A stretch of DNA of 64,000 nucleotides from Chiridota heheva (GCA_020152595.1 JAIGNY010002171.1:3618501-3682500); one strand, 5' to 3'. Shown: positions 1-43,692, counted from the stretch's first letter. Notes: generated by a model from the sequence alone, not told the origin. Made by a program: numbers and translations.

Positions 1-1
1 C

Positions 2-64
<63 letters not shown>

Positions 65-240
65 ACTACCACTGCTGCTACTGCACCACTGCTGCTGCTG
101 CTACTACTGCTACTACTACCACTACTACTACTACTACTGCTACTAATAATAATAATAATAATAATAATAACAATAATAACAATAATGATAATACAAATAA
201 TAATGATAACAATAATAATAATCACGACGACGACGATATA
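1..240. repeat. Compound trinucleotide microsatellite (CTG/CTA)n then (AAT)n
   Basis: The window opens with about 150 bases of CTG units interrupted by CTA and CCA. These grade into AAT/AAC units and end in a short GAC run near 226-236. Interruptions every few units suggest an old array. It lies upstream of the first supported ENPP exon and no coding frame is claimed. Confidence 0.9.
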
Positions 241-712
241 CTGTACATATAACAAAAATACAGAAAGTTGTGAAAGTAATGCAATAATATGACTTAATCT
301 ACGTAAAGTATATACATAGTTGTATCTAAGCAAGAATAGAGAGAACACAAAATAAGAAACAAAAAAACGATCCCAACCCATAACCACCCCACCCCTAATA
401 CCACCCACCGCCCGTGGATAAGAAATATAATATTTGAGTCGCCCAAAATACCCCTCCCCCTCCCTCCCCCAACATAACAATACAAAATACCCACCCCCAC
501 CCCCAATTAACTTTTGCTTTCCTTTTAACAAATTTGCTTCATATCCGGACAATTTTTTCGATTTTCATAACATTTTCGTGAATTTTTATTTTATTTTTGG
601 GTACTATTTTTTAATTTCCATAAAAAACATCTTTAGGTATCGAAAATTTTTCCTCACTTTCGGTAAAATTTGGCCAATTCTGGAGTAATTTCTTTCATAA
701 TCCGGACAAATT
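241..712. other. Non-coding, no feature recognised
   Basis: AT-rich sequence with C-rich tracts around 376-515. Both strands contain short open frames, but their composition simply follows the C/A-rich low complexity. No gene, promoter or repeat family was recognised. Confidence 0.5.
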
Positions 713-1755
713 CTTTTTTGATTTTATACAAAGTATTTGCTGTTAGTATGTCTGTGTATGATTTCTATTTCACTTAAAAGCAAACATTGTTAATACAATT
801 TGCATCATATTGATGTTGAGGTAGTAGCTTTTTTTGGCTTACTTGAAAAACAGTTTCCACACATTCAAATGATATTAAAGTACCATACGCAGTGGGGCAA
901 CTAGAGTCCTGGGACCCATAGGGATTTTGGCCTCTGCAGCGATGTCGGAATCACGGCGGCAGAGGGGGGGATCACTGCCCCTGGCCCTAGAGTCAAAGGG
1001 GCAGAATGTGCCCTTTTGAAATTGTGCGGACGGGGGCAGGCGTTATAAACGTTTGGTAAACCTAAAACTAAGCAGCAATTTTGAAAAGAAGCCTTTTACA
1101 TGTTCGCACGATGGGTACTTGTCAAAATTGGTCCTGGCTCCCAAATCTTTTAACCCATAGGCGGAATTTGCCTACCGAAAGGGTGGGAAAGTCAAAAGTG
1201 ACAAGCAATAACTGTCAACTGACAAGAGTGCCCCTTTTTGCCCCTTTTTTTAAATGAAGAGTTCCCCTCAGTTACTGTCAAAAGATACACATAAACTTGA
1301 ATTTCTGCTCTCTCTCCGTTTCCCGAGCTCCTTCCGACACCTCTGGCGCTTTGGGTCCCATAACAAAGATATTGCAATGTCATTGTTACAGGCTAGTCAC
1401 AAATCGATTTTCCCCAAGGCATGTAAGGTTTACCCACCCTTCCGGGAATTCCAAAACCTTTTGTTGCGCCACGTCTTATCAAACTTGTATTACTTTCCTA
1501 ACAACCCAAGACTAAAATGTAACTCCCCACCAACAAAAATCTTCATCCAGCCCCAAAACATATATTGAGCTACTACATCATTTATGTTTTAGCATCACAA
1601 CGATATTAAAGCTCCCGCTTGCATTTCTCCCCCAAAAAACATCAAACATGTATTTCTTTCCTAACAATCCCAGCCTACCCAAATTTACAACCCATCAACA
1701 ACAAACAGAACCACCCGCAAAATATGTTGAGCTACTACATCATTGATGTTCTATT
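713..1755. repeat. Dispersed repeat family A, copy 1
   Basis: About 1 kb that matches 37868-38560 block by block in the same orientation. Shared landmarks are 'gcatcatattg', 'agagtcctggg', 'gacctctgcagcgatg' (here with one change), 'ttggtcctggctccc', 'tacctaccgaaagg' and 'gagctactacatcattgatg'. Copy 1 also carries an internal duplication of about 165 bp, with repeated landmarks at 1483-1588 and 1648-1752. No transposase or reverse transcriptase is visible, so the class is unknown. Edges are approximate. Confidence 0.75.
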
Positions 1756-2479
1756 TTCTTCTTCTTCTGTATTTTTGTTGTTGTGGTGGTGGTTAGTTTG
1801 GACTTTTAATGGGGTGGCTAAAATCCTTCTTAGCCCATCTTGTTATTTTATGTTATGTTGATAAGAAAGTTGTTAATATTGTGTCAGAAAGATTAACTGA
1901 AAATACTAGAACAGAATTGTAAAATAAATTATTCTATTTCAGAGAGATGTGAGTGAAGAAATTGCTGAAATCAGACTCATAATTTCCAATAAAGCCAAGG
2001 TTCTTAAAGTATTCCCAGAATCCAACAACTTTTCTTTAGTCCTATTTGGTGGTTTCAAACTGGAATACATAACTTAAGCTACACATTCTGATTGACAGGA
2101 TTGTTCTGGGCCAGGTCATTGAATATGCTACTACAAACTTAATCAAAATCTTAGACAAATCTATTGAGAATTTTTTGGGGCGGCAAAATTTAGACGAAAA
2201 CTACGCTGTTCAAAAGATCCACTATGCAAGTAAACATGGTATAGGGGAATATGTGACCTCTTTTAAAGAAATAGGAAACCCCGGTCATATTCCTATTTAT
2301 ATGCTAAACTCGCCACGTTTGGATCATGTTGTGTCTTGAAACTGTAAAATTTGAGATGCCGAGGGTGGGTCACCTTTGCCCACAAGTTCCCCACTTCATG
2401 GATGCGAATTAAAACCCCAGCTGTTCGTCTTATTCTAATGATGCGGTATTTTTGATGTAACGAATTATTTTCATTTCAG
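1756..2479. other. Presumed 5' region of the ENPP gene
   Basis: No exon is firmly supported here. A good 3' splice site ends at 1942 and is followed by 43 open codons in one frame, but no matching donor or known domain goes with them. An ENPP cytoplasmic-tail exon or the promoter may lie here or left of the window. Confidence 0.3.
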
Positions 2480-28465
<25,986 letters not shown>

Positions 28466-28589
28466 GAAAGATATTGTTGTAAAACCTATATTATGCAAGT
28501 AGATAGTGGACGGCAATTAATCTAATCAAACTTTGCACGTTGTTATATGTACAAATATATAATCTCAACCAGTAATCTTAACCGGGGTG

Positions 28590-28780
28590 TGTGTGTGGGG
28601 AAGAGGGGAAAAGGCAGGGAGGGAGGGGGTAGAGATCAAGACTTTTAAATGGCATTACGAAGGCCCCTAAAACTCCCTAATTTTTAAAAAAGTTGACTTC
28701 AAATATCACAATTGACCCCCTCCTCCAACACACACACACACGCACACACACCCACTCACCCACACACATACATACACACT
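28590..28780. repeat. G-rich tract and (CA)n low complexity in the ENPP 3' flank
   Basis: GGGA-rich purine sequence at about 28590-28630 and CA-rich sequence at about 28720-28775. These may lie inside the 3' untranslated region. A partial 'gctggctacgtcac' follows, resembling the MITE-like motif at 38917. Confidence 0.7.
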
Positions 28781-28994
28781 ATTTGGGCGCTGGCTACGTC
28801 ACTAATCTCGAGGCAAACTGTGTTCCAGAAATACAGTCAACGATGCTGTAGGGACTCGAGAAGTATTTCAGTATGTCAAATATCATTTTCGACTTAAACA
28901 TTCTTCAAACACGTTGAAATTATGCGAACCTTTTATTATATATCTACCCCATCAGTCTAATAATTTTCTCCATATAATAGATTTGTTGCAATAT

Positions 28995-29000
28995 ATTAAA
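28995..29000 (+). promoter_or_regulatory. Possible ENPP poly(A) signal ATTAAA
   Basis: ATTAAA about 530 bases after the stop codon. It is a common variant signal but also frequent by chance in sequence this AT-rich. No other AATAAA was noticed nearer the stop. Confidence 0.2.
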
Positions 29001-29601
29001 ATTTTTATTACTTTTATAGAGATTATATACTGGTGAAAACACTTTAAGCTTGTTTATGCCTATGTTTTCACATATACCACAGAAATTTGCGTTGACCCTT
29101 ATGAAAGTTTAAAAGAGTTTATCGTTTGCAATTTAATTGAAATCGTTGAATCAAATATATCGTTTGCCTTTGATGATCACTCGAAGTATAAGCTTCACCT
29201 GTACCCGCCTCACGACTGCATCATCCTGCCATCAGGTTAGACTGATGAAACGGCTGAGAAGCTTATAACCTATTGAAGCTGATCAGTAATGAAGCTCTTG
29301 GATATTGGCACCCACCCATATTCACCGACATCAAGTGTTTAGTCATATACCTCGGACGCCATTTTCTGGCACATTTATGCGAACTGCTTTTACTGTCGAG
29401 TGAGAAGACACAAAATTACCAGAAATTAGTAATGATCTACTGAAGATAGAGCGAACAAGTGAAAAATGTTATGCCAGCCGGACCTGTGCATTCATTATGT
29501 TTATTAATGTTTTCTTCAATATTTTTTTCTGTAAATAACAAAGTCAAAGGCAAACGATGGACCTGTGCATTCATTATATTTATCTCGGTGGGTCCGCAAC
29601 C

Positions 29602-29665
29602 AGTGAGTTCACAACTGGTTAGCAAAGGCCGTGGCCGTCTTCATATAATGTTAAGCACTGGATTT
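29602..29665 (+). mobile_element. Diverged SINE-related fragment
   Basis: It contains 'caactggttagcaaaggcc' followed by 'gtgg', one base different from the core of the three nearly identical SINE copies. Flanking sequence does not match them. It looks like an older or different SINE family sharing this core. Confidence 0.5.
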
Positions 29666-29669
29666 GGGA

Positions 29670-30578
29670 CGTTAAACCTTGCTATGCTATTAACGATAAC
29701 ACCATCACTTTCGCAATTAAAAACGTTCGGCCGATGCTAAACAAGCAACACTGTTTTCTAAATTCTTTAATATCACGCCAGACATACAGATTACAAAAAT
29801 AACGTCAATTCGTTTTGCAAAATATGAACAAAGGTTATATTTTACTTATATCTTCATTTTTCTACTTTTAGACTTTGTTCTTTTACAGGAAAAAATATTA
29901 AAGAAAAATATTTTCTATATTTTATTTTATCTTTCTAACAAATTAAATGAATAAAAAGCCAAGACTTTATGTCTCCTTTAAGTTTAAAGTTTGGTATCAT
30001 AATGTGTAGAAACGACTGACATCAGACTAGTTGTGATGTCACATCGTCAGATTCCTCAGTCTGTACGTATTCTATCATATTTTGTCCTGCGATTTTGTGG
30101 CTTAACAACCATTGGATTTGTCAGGAAAATAGTAAAACACAATCTAGTAAGGGTAAATATAGTTTACCATCTGAAGAAATTTCGAGGAAATATGATTCAA
30201 GTAGTAATAAAAAGAAAAGTAAATTTTCTTTCAAATACATAGACAAGTTTTAAAAACCGATGATCAGGGCATTCCATAGTAGACTTACAACATCAATTAC
30301 TTCTACACAGATAAGAGAGAACTTTAAACTTGAATATCTTCTTAACGGAATAAGATATTGAAGTAGTAGTTTTTCCACCACTTTTGTTTCTATGAACTGA
30401 TTCAAGTTATCTTCCATGTAAGATGAACTTACCTGACCACTTAAGTAATCCTTTAAAGTGGAGTTCTATTTGTTATGTTATCAATGTTTTCAAACTTGAT
30501 TACCAATACATACCAATTTTGTATTACTGCATTGTGTTGTAAGAAATGGTGCTATGACTGTATATATATATGTACATA
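29670..30578. other. Intergenic, nothing recognised
   Basis: AT-rich sequence without coding character on either strand. Open frames are short and lack domain signatures. Confidence 0.5.
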
Positions 30579-30583
30579 TCTTT

Positions 30584-31069
30584 CAGTCCGGCAGCATGCC
30601 TATTAATAGGAACATTTATAGCACACGAGAATATTGAAGTAATGCAGCCATGTTGTTCAGATGTTGCAATAAAATGTCATAGTTTCTAATTGATGTACTT
30701 GAAATATTAATATTCATTGTGTTGAAAAACATTTGAATTTTTAAAATGACCGTTTCTCGTCTAAAAGCCTAGCTCTATTGTCTATTTTATCTAATATTTC
30801 GAAAACGGCGTGGTGAACATATCAAATGGGAGTGGAAAAGTTGTAGCCATGACAGTAATGAAGGATGTTCATTAGTTTTAAGTTTCCCCTAGCAAAGATA
30901 TTTTTCCCAGACGTATTTCAAATTTGAAAAATGTAACATTTGCATAAGGCTTTAACGTTAGGATAGTAAAGGATCATGGGAGATATCACAAAATAGCGGC
31001 TTCCATGTAGCAAAATGTTCCCATTAATAGAACATTTATGTTCTCATTATTAGGCATGCTACCAGACTG
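30584..31069. mobile_element. MITE with about 40-bp terminal inverted repeats and TCTTT duplication
   Basis: The left end 'cagtccggcagcatgcct' and the right end (reverse complement 'cagtctggtagcatgcct') pair over about 40 bases and are followed by related 'attaatag...aacattta' segments. Both sides are flanked by TCTTT (30579-30583 and 31070-31074), consistent with a 5-bp target duplication. The 486-bp interior is non-coding and resembles sequence at 47270-47390. Confidence 0.85.
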
Positions 31070-31433
31070 TCTTTGTAATTTTGATTCTGAGCGTAGCCAT
31101 TGGCCAGTACTGTTGAGAAAAATTTAGCACTACTCATATTTATTATTTCATTATAAAAATAGTTATAAAAGCGCACATAAGTATATGAGAGATACAATGG
31201 AGCTGTATATTAAAAGTGACTTAGATAAATGACAAAAAGAATAAATTAATAAATTAGAACACAAGTGTTTGGCGTTGAAAGAAAAATTACAAACTAAATG
31301 GTAAAAAAGGTATAATGAGATGCAAAAATCGTAGTCAAATAAAATTGATGTGAATTCAATATTAAAGACGACTGATAAAATTAACTACATAAACGGTTGA
31401 AAATAAAAGTGATAAGACCGGTTTAATATGCAT

Positions 31434-31690
31434 CTACTGTATATGACAATTAGATCTGAGTGGGGAGGGAATTCTAAAGTCTGAGGCGCAAACTGAGAAA
31501 AATCTGTCTCCAAATGACTTGCAGCTTGTACGTGGAATATAAAGAATGAAATTATTACATGATCTGAAATAATAACGATAGGTCTGAGGTGTCAGCATAT
31601 CTTGAAATAAGACACTTATCAATCGTTTCATTGAAGGTTTGTAACAAAGTTTGCTTTGTTCATGTTCAATTTCGCGAAAGTAAAACAAAC
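31434..31690 (-). pseudogene. Non-LTR retrotransposon RT C-terminal remnant
   Basis: The - strand frame reads DMLTPQT ... LYIPRTSCKSFGDRFFSV followed by IPSPLR. This matches the end of many LINE ORF2 proteins (L-x-V-P-R-T-x-x-K-x-x-G-D-R-x-F-S-V-x-A-P-x-x-W-N-x-L-P). The tryptophan segment is lost, and nothing upstream of it was recognised as RT. Confidence 0.6.
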
Positions 31691-31754
31691 TTCGTTACTA
31701 TCACGCAGTCATTGCTAAATAATTGTCACACATCCCCAAGTTATTTTTCTTAAT

Positions 31755-32170
31755 TTCAGAAAACCTTTTAAAAGCGCGACTGCCTGACGGTAACACATAA
31801 TAAGAATTCATCACTTTTCTTCAAATTTTTCGAATTCCGCACGGTAAATTTTAAAAGCGCACGGTGAAAAGATAATTCATATGACATCATTTCAAATCGT
31901 GAAGACAAATTTGAGCCTTTCGCAGTGGTTGAGTCCCCTGCGCTCGAAATGTGTCTGATTCTATTGTTATTCCCATACAAACTTTGAATTTGGATAGATG
32001 CATTGTGGATACTTCTGTAAAAGATTCCCCGATCGGGAGAACAAAACTGTTCTCCCGATCGGGGGAACGACCCGGACTGTTTACACTGAAGTTGTTGAAA
32101 AGCAACCCGAAAAATGGGGTACTCAAAATATCCTACAAATAGGGAAAATTCTCACGTGACGTCGTTCGTA
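31755..32170. repeat. Dispersed repeat family B, copy B, with perfect hairpin
   Basis: Reverse complement of 19035-19365. It includes a perfect 17-bp inverted repeat (32027-32043 with 32048-32064; arm 'ccccgatcgggagaaca') around a 4-base loop. Beyond the hairpin, 'agcaacccgaaaaa' and 'ggggtact' link it to a third, partial copy near 39890-39970. No coding capacity is visible. Confidence 0.85.
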
Positions 32171-32174
32171 CATG

Positions 32175-34660
32175 CACTAAGCACATGTGATGAATACATT
32201 TTCCGCTCTGGATTTCTCGAACTTCCATTGGCTACTGGGAAAAGTTTTACTACTAGGAAGTATATGAAAATTCAAAAGTTTTTACCGCTGCCTTTTTAAA
32301 TTCACCGTCGCCTTTTCCCCCTATTTATTGGGTTGCGCGCGGACTGACATTTAGCAAAATATTATAGTCCACAGTAGGATCAAATGCCGCCTAGAGGTCA
32401 AACATAACTAACATCGTAACTTTCTTCTTATTTGTGTTTATTAAAATTTCATTGGTAACTTCAAGCAATGCTCTTTCCTGTGCTAATATGCCGACTAATA
32501 TGAGTGCAACAAATTGTTCATTTTAACATGATCAGAAAATTGAGACAAATTTTTGAGACAAAACTAAGATTACTGACCGGGCGTTAACTATTAACGGCTA
32601 GCTCAAGACCAAGTTTCTCAGTAAAGGTATGACAATGGCATGCTTCCAATGTTCACTAATGCGTCCCGAGAGGAGGCTGATGTTGACCAAGAATGGAAGA
32701 TTTATATCAATGTGTTCACAAGTCTAGTTGGACAGGGACCAAAGACATGAGTTTAGCCAGCTTTTCGGATTGGGGGAGGTTGGGGGTCGCCGAGGAAGAT
32801 ATTTGCGGTTGTACGATCGATCCGCCCCCTGGCTACACCCGTGAAAGAAACATGGGGTATTTTTTTAGCTTAAAACAATCTTTGTAACACAATTAATCGA
32901 GAATTACGATCAAATGGCTGAACTCATCACAAAAATGATCTGGTGGTATTGGTTGCTAAACTCAATGATCAGAAAACTCCTTCCGAATAAGTTTTGTCTT
33001 GCGAAAAATGATGAAATCTCCAAAATAGCCATCCCAGTACCCGTCAATCGTCAGTTTGGAAACCCGATGACCGATAAGTTTGCTGTTTACAAACTAATAA
33101 AGTAGATATAATTTAGTCTATTGGGAACAAATTAACGGAATGTGTTTCTGTTCCTTGAATGATCTTTGCCTAAATATGTGTTACGTTAATAGCTTTAAAG
33201 GGATCTTTCCGTTAAAAGTCTTCATTTGGTGAATTTAAGATCTAATCGCTGGAAGAAAAAAAAACCTCACCTTCACAGATATAATCGCTATTCAACATCG
33301 TCTTTATGCACGTAAACACTATTCATTAAATGTAATTTGAAAGTACGTCTGTACGTGGGAGTAAAAACTGACAAATTCGTCAAAAAATGTAAGGTGTTAA
33401 ATATGTTACCTAACAGTCCAAAGCATCATAAATTTGAAGTAATAACCCGATAACCTACTCATTTCTCCATCATTTGTACTTGTAAGAGCTCACATATCAT
33501 GGGTGTGGGATGTGCCTAATGGGTGAGTTGGGGTGGTACATACCTGTCAAACCCGTCAGTATTGTAAGTCATGGCTCAGACTCGTTGGTTTGAGACAAGA
33601 TTAACATTACGACCTTATATTTTTCTTTTCCTTGATGGATAGTTTTGAACAAAAGATAAATTGTCTCCTTTAATCGTTTTTATTAGTGAGGGAGAGGAGA
33701 GGGTGTAGTTTTCTTGTTGAAAAAAAAGAAGATTTGTGGTGATTTAGACAATGACTGCTTCCCATATTTCCGATCAGTGGTCATTCACCTGTACCCCCAG
33801 CCATCTTCAAGCTCGCACTTGCATGAACAGTGAGAGTCCAGTACGCCACCTTGTAATGAAGCTCAATTTATTCAGCCCCTTTAAAACAGGATCTTAAAAC
33901 AAAAATCTCCTCTAGAGATTGCTTTCGAAAATGCTGTGGTATAACTTAAAAAGAGTTAATAATGATGACAAAATCTCAATTCGGCTTATTACTTCCAATT
34001 AATCTCACTGGGTTTGCTGATTGACAGCTTTTTCAACCAATCACTGCATGAATTTGCCTAGCAACAAAATCTGAGTAACTGAGGCAAGCATCCTACGCGA
34101 TACCTGTACAGTACAGCTAGCTAGCAAGCGGCACGCGCTCATGTAGTCAATGCAATTTACTGTACAAAACAAATTTCTGCACACGCAGACTGAGAGACGG
34201 CAAAATTGCTGCCGGCGTTGTAAATTTGATTTATGTTACCCTTAACACTTGGCAAACTGAATTTTGTTTATCCCAATTGCTAAAAACTCAAAAGATCCGG
34301 AGAAGTACCATAAATGAATCAAAGCTTGCGGCAGGCCTCGCGAACATCTAAATGTCAATGCATTGGTCGTACACGATTGCGGTTTTGAGGTTTGTTTGCC
34401 CCCACCTAGTTACCGCGTTGCTATGGTGGGTGTGGCTTATGTCGTAACTCAGAGACGTTAATTTAGGATATTGTCTGAATGTGAGTGATATCATTCAAGA
34501 AATCGATATAATTAAAAAAAAACCTACCATTCAGCTGGCAATTGAGATTATATACGTGGGTGTGTGGGTGGTTGAATCAAGAGCAGACCTCTCTTGTTAA
34601 TTTCAACCTAAAATGGCAGCTCCCTGTTCCCACCGGGACTAATTTGTATTTACATTTACA
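32175..34660. other. Intergenic, nothing firm
   Basis: AT-rich DNA with a fragment near 32770-32850 that resembles the widespread 'gccaggggg...' MITE-like words. No coding region is supported on either strand. Confidence 0.45.
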
Positions 34661-34666
34661 TTACAT

Positions 34667-34815
34667 TTAGCTTATAAAGATAGATTGACCACTTATCTTC
34701 TCCGCACAAGTCCTACATACCTCAAATCGGTTTCGCCTGCACCTTATGTCAGACGACGTACCACAAGATCAAGTACTTCTGCAGCTGATCATGCTCTCTC
34801 CTTGCCTGTTGCTGG
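34667..34815 (+). pseudogene. Probable LINE RT C-terminal remnant
   Basis: An open + frame reads LAYKDRLTTYLLRTSPTYLK then SPAPYVRRRTTRSSTSAADH. Its P-x-Y-L ... P-Y-x-x-R-x-x-R-S-S layout recalls the region before the last helix of non-LTR RT proteins. It is short, and identification rests on pattern only. Confidence 0.4.
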
Positions 34816-35096
34816 GACTATATATGTCGTCATTTTCACTATTATTTTCTGTTCTTAATTACTTTTTGATCTTTTTGACTGATTGATGAAAATTGAATGA
34901 GAGACATGATTGAGAAAGGAAAGTAAGTGATAGCTCGGGTCTTAATGTTTCCACCCATGAGAACATCGTATTATCACTTTTGCAGTTCCACAGTCCAATC
35001 CGCCCATCTTTTAAGTATCAAACAATAACTTTGTTGCGATCTTATTATCACTTGAACGATTCTACCAGTCATGCCAGAGTGAAGTGTAATTTGAGT

Positions 35097-35690
<594 letters not shown>

Positions 35691-35699
35691 TTAAGGAAT

Positions 35700-37867
35700 G
35701 ATATTTCTTAGTTCAATCGTAACATGTTCACATTTGACTCCACACATTATTACCCATAGTATGTTTTCTGTCGTTTCCTTTATAACTGAATCATGTACTA
35801 AGCAAGATATAAATCATTTGAAGAGAATATACATTTCTTTTAGAATTTGATTTAAAATGTTTCACCTTATGCTTCTGGCTATTGAATACAAGTAAGATTG
35901 TATGTAATTGATACGTAGAATGTTTTTATTAAACCTTCATAATAACTCAAAAATCAAATATATGTTTGATTTCTTTTGAGTCATATGATGGTTGTAGCCA
36001 ATCAGAATGCTCAAAATCGTCGTTTGAAACGAAATATTTGATTTCTGATTGATATGACGATTTCTGAGTGACATGAGCAGTTGACCAATGAAATTATTCG
36101 AAATCGATATATCTTGGTTTCAACCGACATATTTCGATTTCGTGATTTTTGGCACATCAGGTGCACCATGGGAGGTACTTCCAAAGACCTGCTTACTTTA
36201 AATGTTGCTGACCTTGTTGGTGACATGTTCCTCGCCCACCCCATAGTAAAGCTACAAGATCAGTTACAAACAGACACAATCAGAAATTAAATTCAGTCAC
36301 AAAATTCGAACCATTTAATTCATGCGAAACAATAGCATTGAAAATATATAATTTTTCGTGTAGTATGTAGAATATAATGTAGGACCCAATTACGAATATC
36401 CGCAGATACAGCGTTACAGGTCATCAGTAAGCTTTAGCGGGAGACATCTTTATTTTGATGCATGACACTTTCAACCAGCAGCTTCGTGAAAGCAGGGTTG
36501 ATTTTCCTTCTACTGTTCAAAGAAAAACAAATGAAGTAAATAAATTATATCTGCCGTTTTACTTATCATATCAACCTGACGGAATACATTCAGAGTTGCT
36601 CTATAAAGTTGAGGCGGGAGATTATGCTCGTATATCTTATCTCCGAGCTGAGTTTGTCGTTTGACAGGGAGAGATGGAGATATCGTAGTCATAACAACAC
36701 ACCCACGGATCACACATGCAGGCGAAAAGAAGTATCGCAAGTTTTTATTATCACCTCTTGTTTCCCCTCTGGATACCCCATATCTTATAGCTTTGAGGGA
36801 AATGATACTGTTAATTGAATGTCAACCTGAGTCAGTCTAATGTGAACAGTCAAACTTCCTTTGCCATACCCGTCACCTGAAGATAATTACCTCTTGATAC
36901 AATGATAATTATCTTACATTATATATTATTTATTGCCCATCTTCAGATCTTGGAATAGACATATAGAAGAAACGCTGATACGAAATGAATTCATTTAATT
37001 GTTAATACAAACTATTGGACACCATTTACGTTTTACCAGTTACGTCTACAAATACTATATATAACAGAATCCCTAGTTGTTTTGTTTTAGCTCAACATCC
37101 CTTTAAGGGTCACTAACACAATAGCCCGGCAGATTCTTGCACGGATTTTTGCAGGTTTATCATATCCTAAGCAATTTTTGTGTGTATATTTTGCTGTGTT
37201 GCTATGTTTACTTCCCGTTTGCTTTAAATAGATCGATATGTTGATGCAATAACAGCTCATACTGTTGCGTAGTTTTAACAAATTTTGCATTCCAAAATTC
37301 GATAAAAATGTTTCAAATACTATTTCGCTTTCGCAATCCGAATAAATTAGCGTATTTAATAACATCGACTCGGGAAATACAACCGAATATCTCCGATAGA
37401 AAGAAAACTCTGGTTTCATATATTTCCTAAATAGGCTATCCTCAATAGCCTGAATAGGCATTCTTTCAAAATCCACAAGAGTCCTTCCACATCACACGTG
37501 ACTTGGCACAAGTAATGTCTACTCATAGAAGTTTATAGTTCGCGTAGACAGGTAGAGATAATAAAAGACTGTAATAACTGATGCATAAAATCACTAGGTC
37601 ACGATTGGTGATCTTGAATAATGATTTCAGGGGTGGAGTAAGGCCATCATATGAAAAAGGACTTCAATGAAATGTTTAAAATCTTTTTAGTTATATTTTG
37701 ATATAATGATAGCCACTTGGAAGGGTATTTGTTGGATGTTATTATTGATAAATTGTGATTCATTAATTCCGTTAATTAATTATTTGCTCAGAATAGCTAT
37801 TTTATTAGCAATATCAGGAAAATATCCCGTAGATATATACTGTCTTGTTACAAGGATGTAAAATCCA
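35700..37867. other. Intergenic, nothing recognised
   Basis: AT-rich. The longest open frame (37087-37461, - strand, 124 codons) has no domain signature or splice context and is not called. Confidence 0.45.
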
Positions 37868-38560
37868 TCTTGATTTTATACAACAGTATTTTGCTGTTGG
37901 TGTATGTCTGTTTATGATTTCAATTTCACTCAAAAACAAATATTATTAATAAAGTTTGCATCATATTGCGTTAGGCTTACTTGAAAAACAGTGTTCACAT
38001 TCAAACAATATTAAAGCTCCAATACGCAGAGGAACAATTAGAGTCCTGGGGCCCGTAGAGATTTTGACCTCTGCAGCGATGCCCTGGCCCTAGACCCAGG
38101 GGCAGAAGGTGCCCTTTTAAATGTTGAGGGCGGACCGGTCAAGAGGCGCTCTTTTAGTCTCGGTCATTCTTGAAGCTTCAAAACAAATAGTAATTCGCTC
38201 ACTCATAGATTCAACATAATACATAGAAGTTGCCACATACATTTAATATTCATTTGACACAATTAAAGCATGTTACCGGGGGCACCGACACTGAGGACCG
38301 CGGTGAGAGGAGGATGCTTCCAATTATTTTGTTAGCAGCAATTTTCCAACGAAGCCTTTTACCTATTCGCCCGATGGGAAATTGTGAACATTGGTCCTGG
38401 CTCCCCCATTTTCAAACCCAAAGGCGGTATTTACCTACCGAAAGGGGGGTAAAGTCAAAAGTGTGTGTGTGTGTGGGGGGGGGAGTAGGGGAGAATCACC
38501 AACAAAACCGGCTTTTAAATACCCCAAATATTTGTTGAGCTATTACATCATTGATGTTGT
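37868..38560. repeat. Dispersed repeat family A, copy 2
   Basis: Same orientation and block order as 713-1755 but shorter. It lacks the internal duplication and carries a (GT)n/(G)n run at 38460-38485 where copy 1 has other sequence. Identity by eye is moderate, so the family is old. Confidence 0.75.
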
Positions 38561-38916
38561 TGTCATTTACACGGTAGGGGTGAACTTTGAAACTCGAAGA
38601 AGAAAAAATACATATATTGCTTCGTTCAGTTGGAAAACTATGACAACTCTTAAATTATTGAAAATGTAATGGTCATTTCGAGAGTTGAGCCTGAAGGCAC
38701 AATGTTTTGAACAATAATTTCCACTGCAACATTTAGTCCTCAAGCACTTGCCCTGACACTCAAGTATTCGGTAATTTGATCGTATTCCCAATCATCATCC
38801 ACCATTATTGTAAACATATATATGAGAGTCCATTGATAATCATGCTATTGCTTTGAAATTGCTTTTTTGCACGTTTTGGTCACTGAAAGAGGTTAAAAGC
38901 TACCATATATTCATCC

Positions 38917-39069
38917 ATTGGCGTAGCCAGGAGTTTTCACTATGGAATTATTGAGATTTGTTTATTTCACCAATATGGGAAGGGGTCTAAGGGGAGGGTG
39001 TTTTTTCTTTATTATTATTTTTCGGTTATTGATTGGGGGCCTAGGCCCCCTTCACTATGCCAATGGGTA
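38917..39069. mobile_element. Short MITE-like element with central palindrome
   Basis: It starts 'cattggcgtagccagg' and ends 'actatgccaatggg', which are imperfect inverted ends. Before the right end lies a perfect 16-bp palindrome 'gggggcctaggccccc' (39035-39050). The 'ggcgtagccagg' word is common in marine invertebrate repeats as I recall. A partial copy starts near 42453 ('cccgtagccagga'). Confidence 0.55.
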
Positions 39070-43363
<4,294 letters not shown>

Positions 43364-43692
43364 TTACGTCCTTACGGAACTGCTTGCGATGATCTGTCTC
43401 ATCATTGTTTTAATTGCATCATAACAATATAATTTTGGAACATGGCATGGACAGAATTTTATCACGAACCAAGGTGTATTGATCTAAGTGAAACCTGATT
43501 TTCTACCTCATTCGTTGGCAATTCTTTTTTGCCTCAACATCGTTTAACAAGGCAAATATCTTCCTTTTGCTCTCACTGTCATTACTATGCTCAGCTGCGC
43601 ATTGCAGTTGATTGTGTCTGTCTTTTCCAAGCTGCGACTGCGTAGCAAGCGTCCACTAAAGAAGTGATCAATCTTTGGACTAAAATTTTGCA

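Noticed and set aside
1943-2074. Possible ENPP N-terminal exon of 43 codons after a good acceptor
   Set aside because: No donor in suitable phase and no resemblance to ENPP cytoplasmic tails; 'gtgagt' six bases in would leave a 6-base exon.
37087-37461. 124-codon - strand frame
   Set aside because: No domain, splice context or codon pattern; length is within chance for 64 kb read in six frames.
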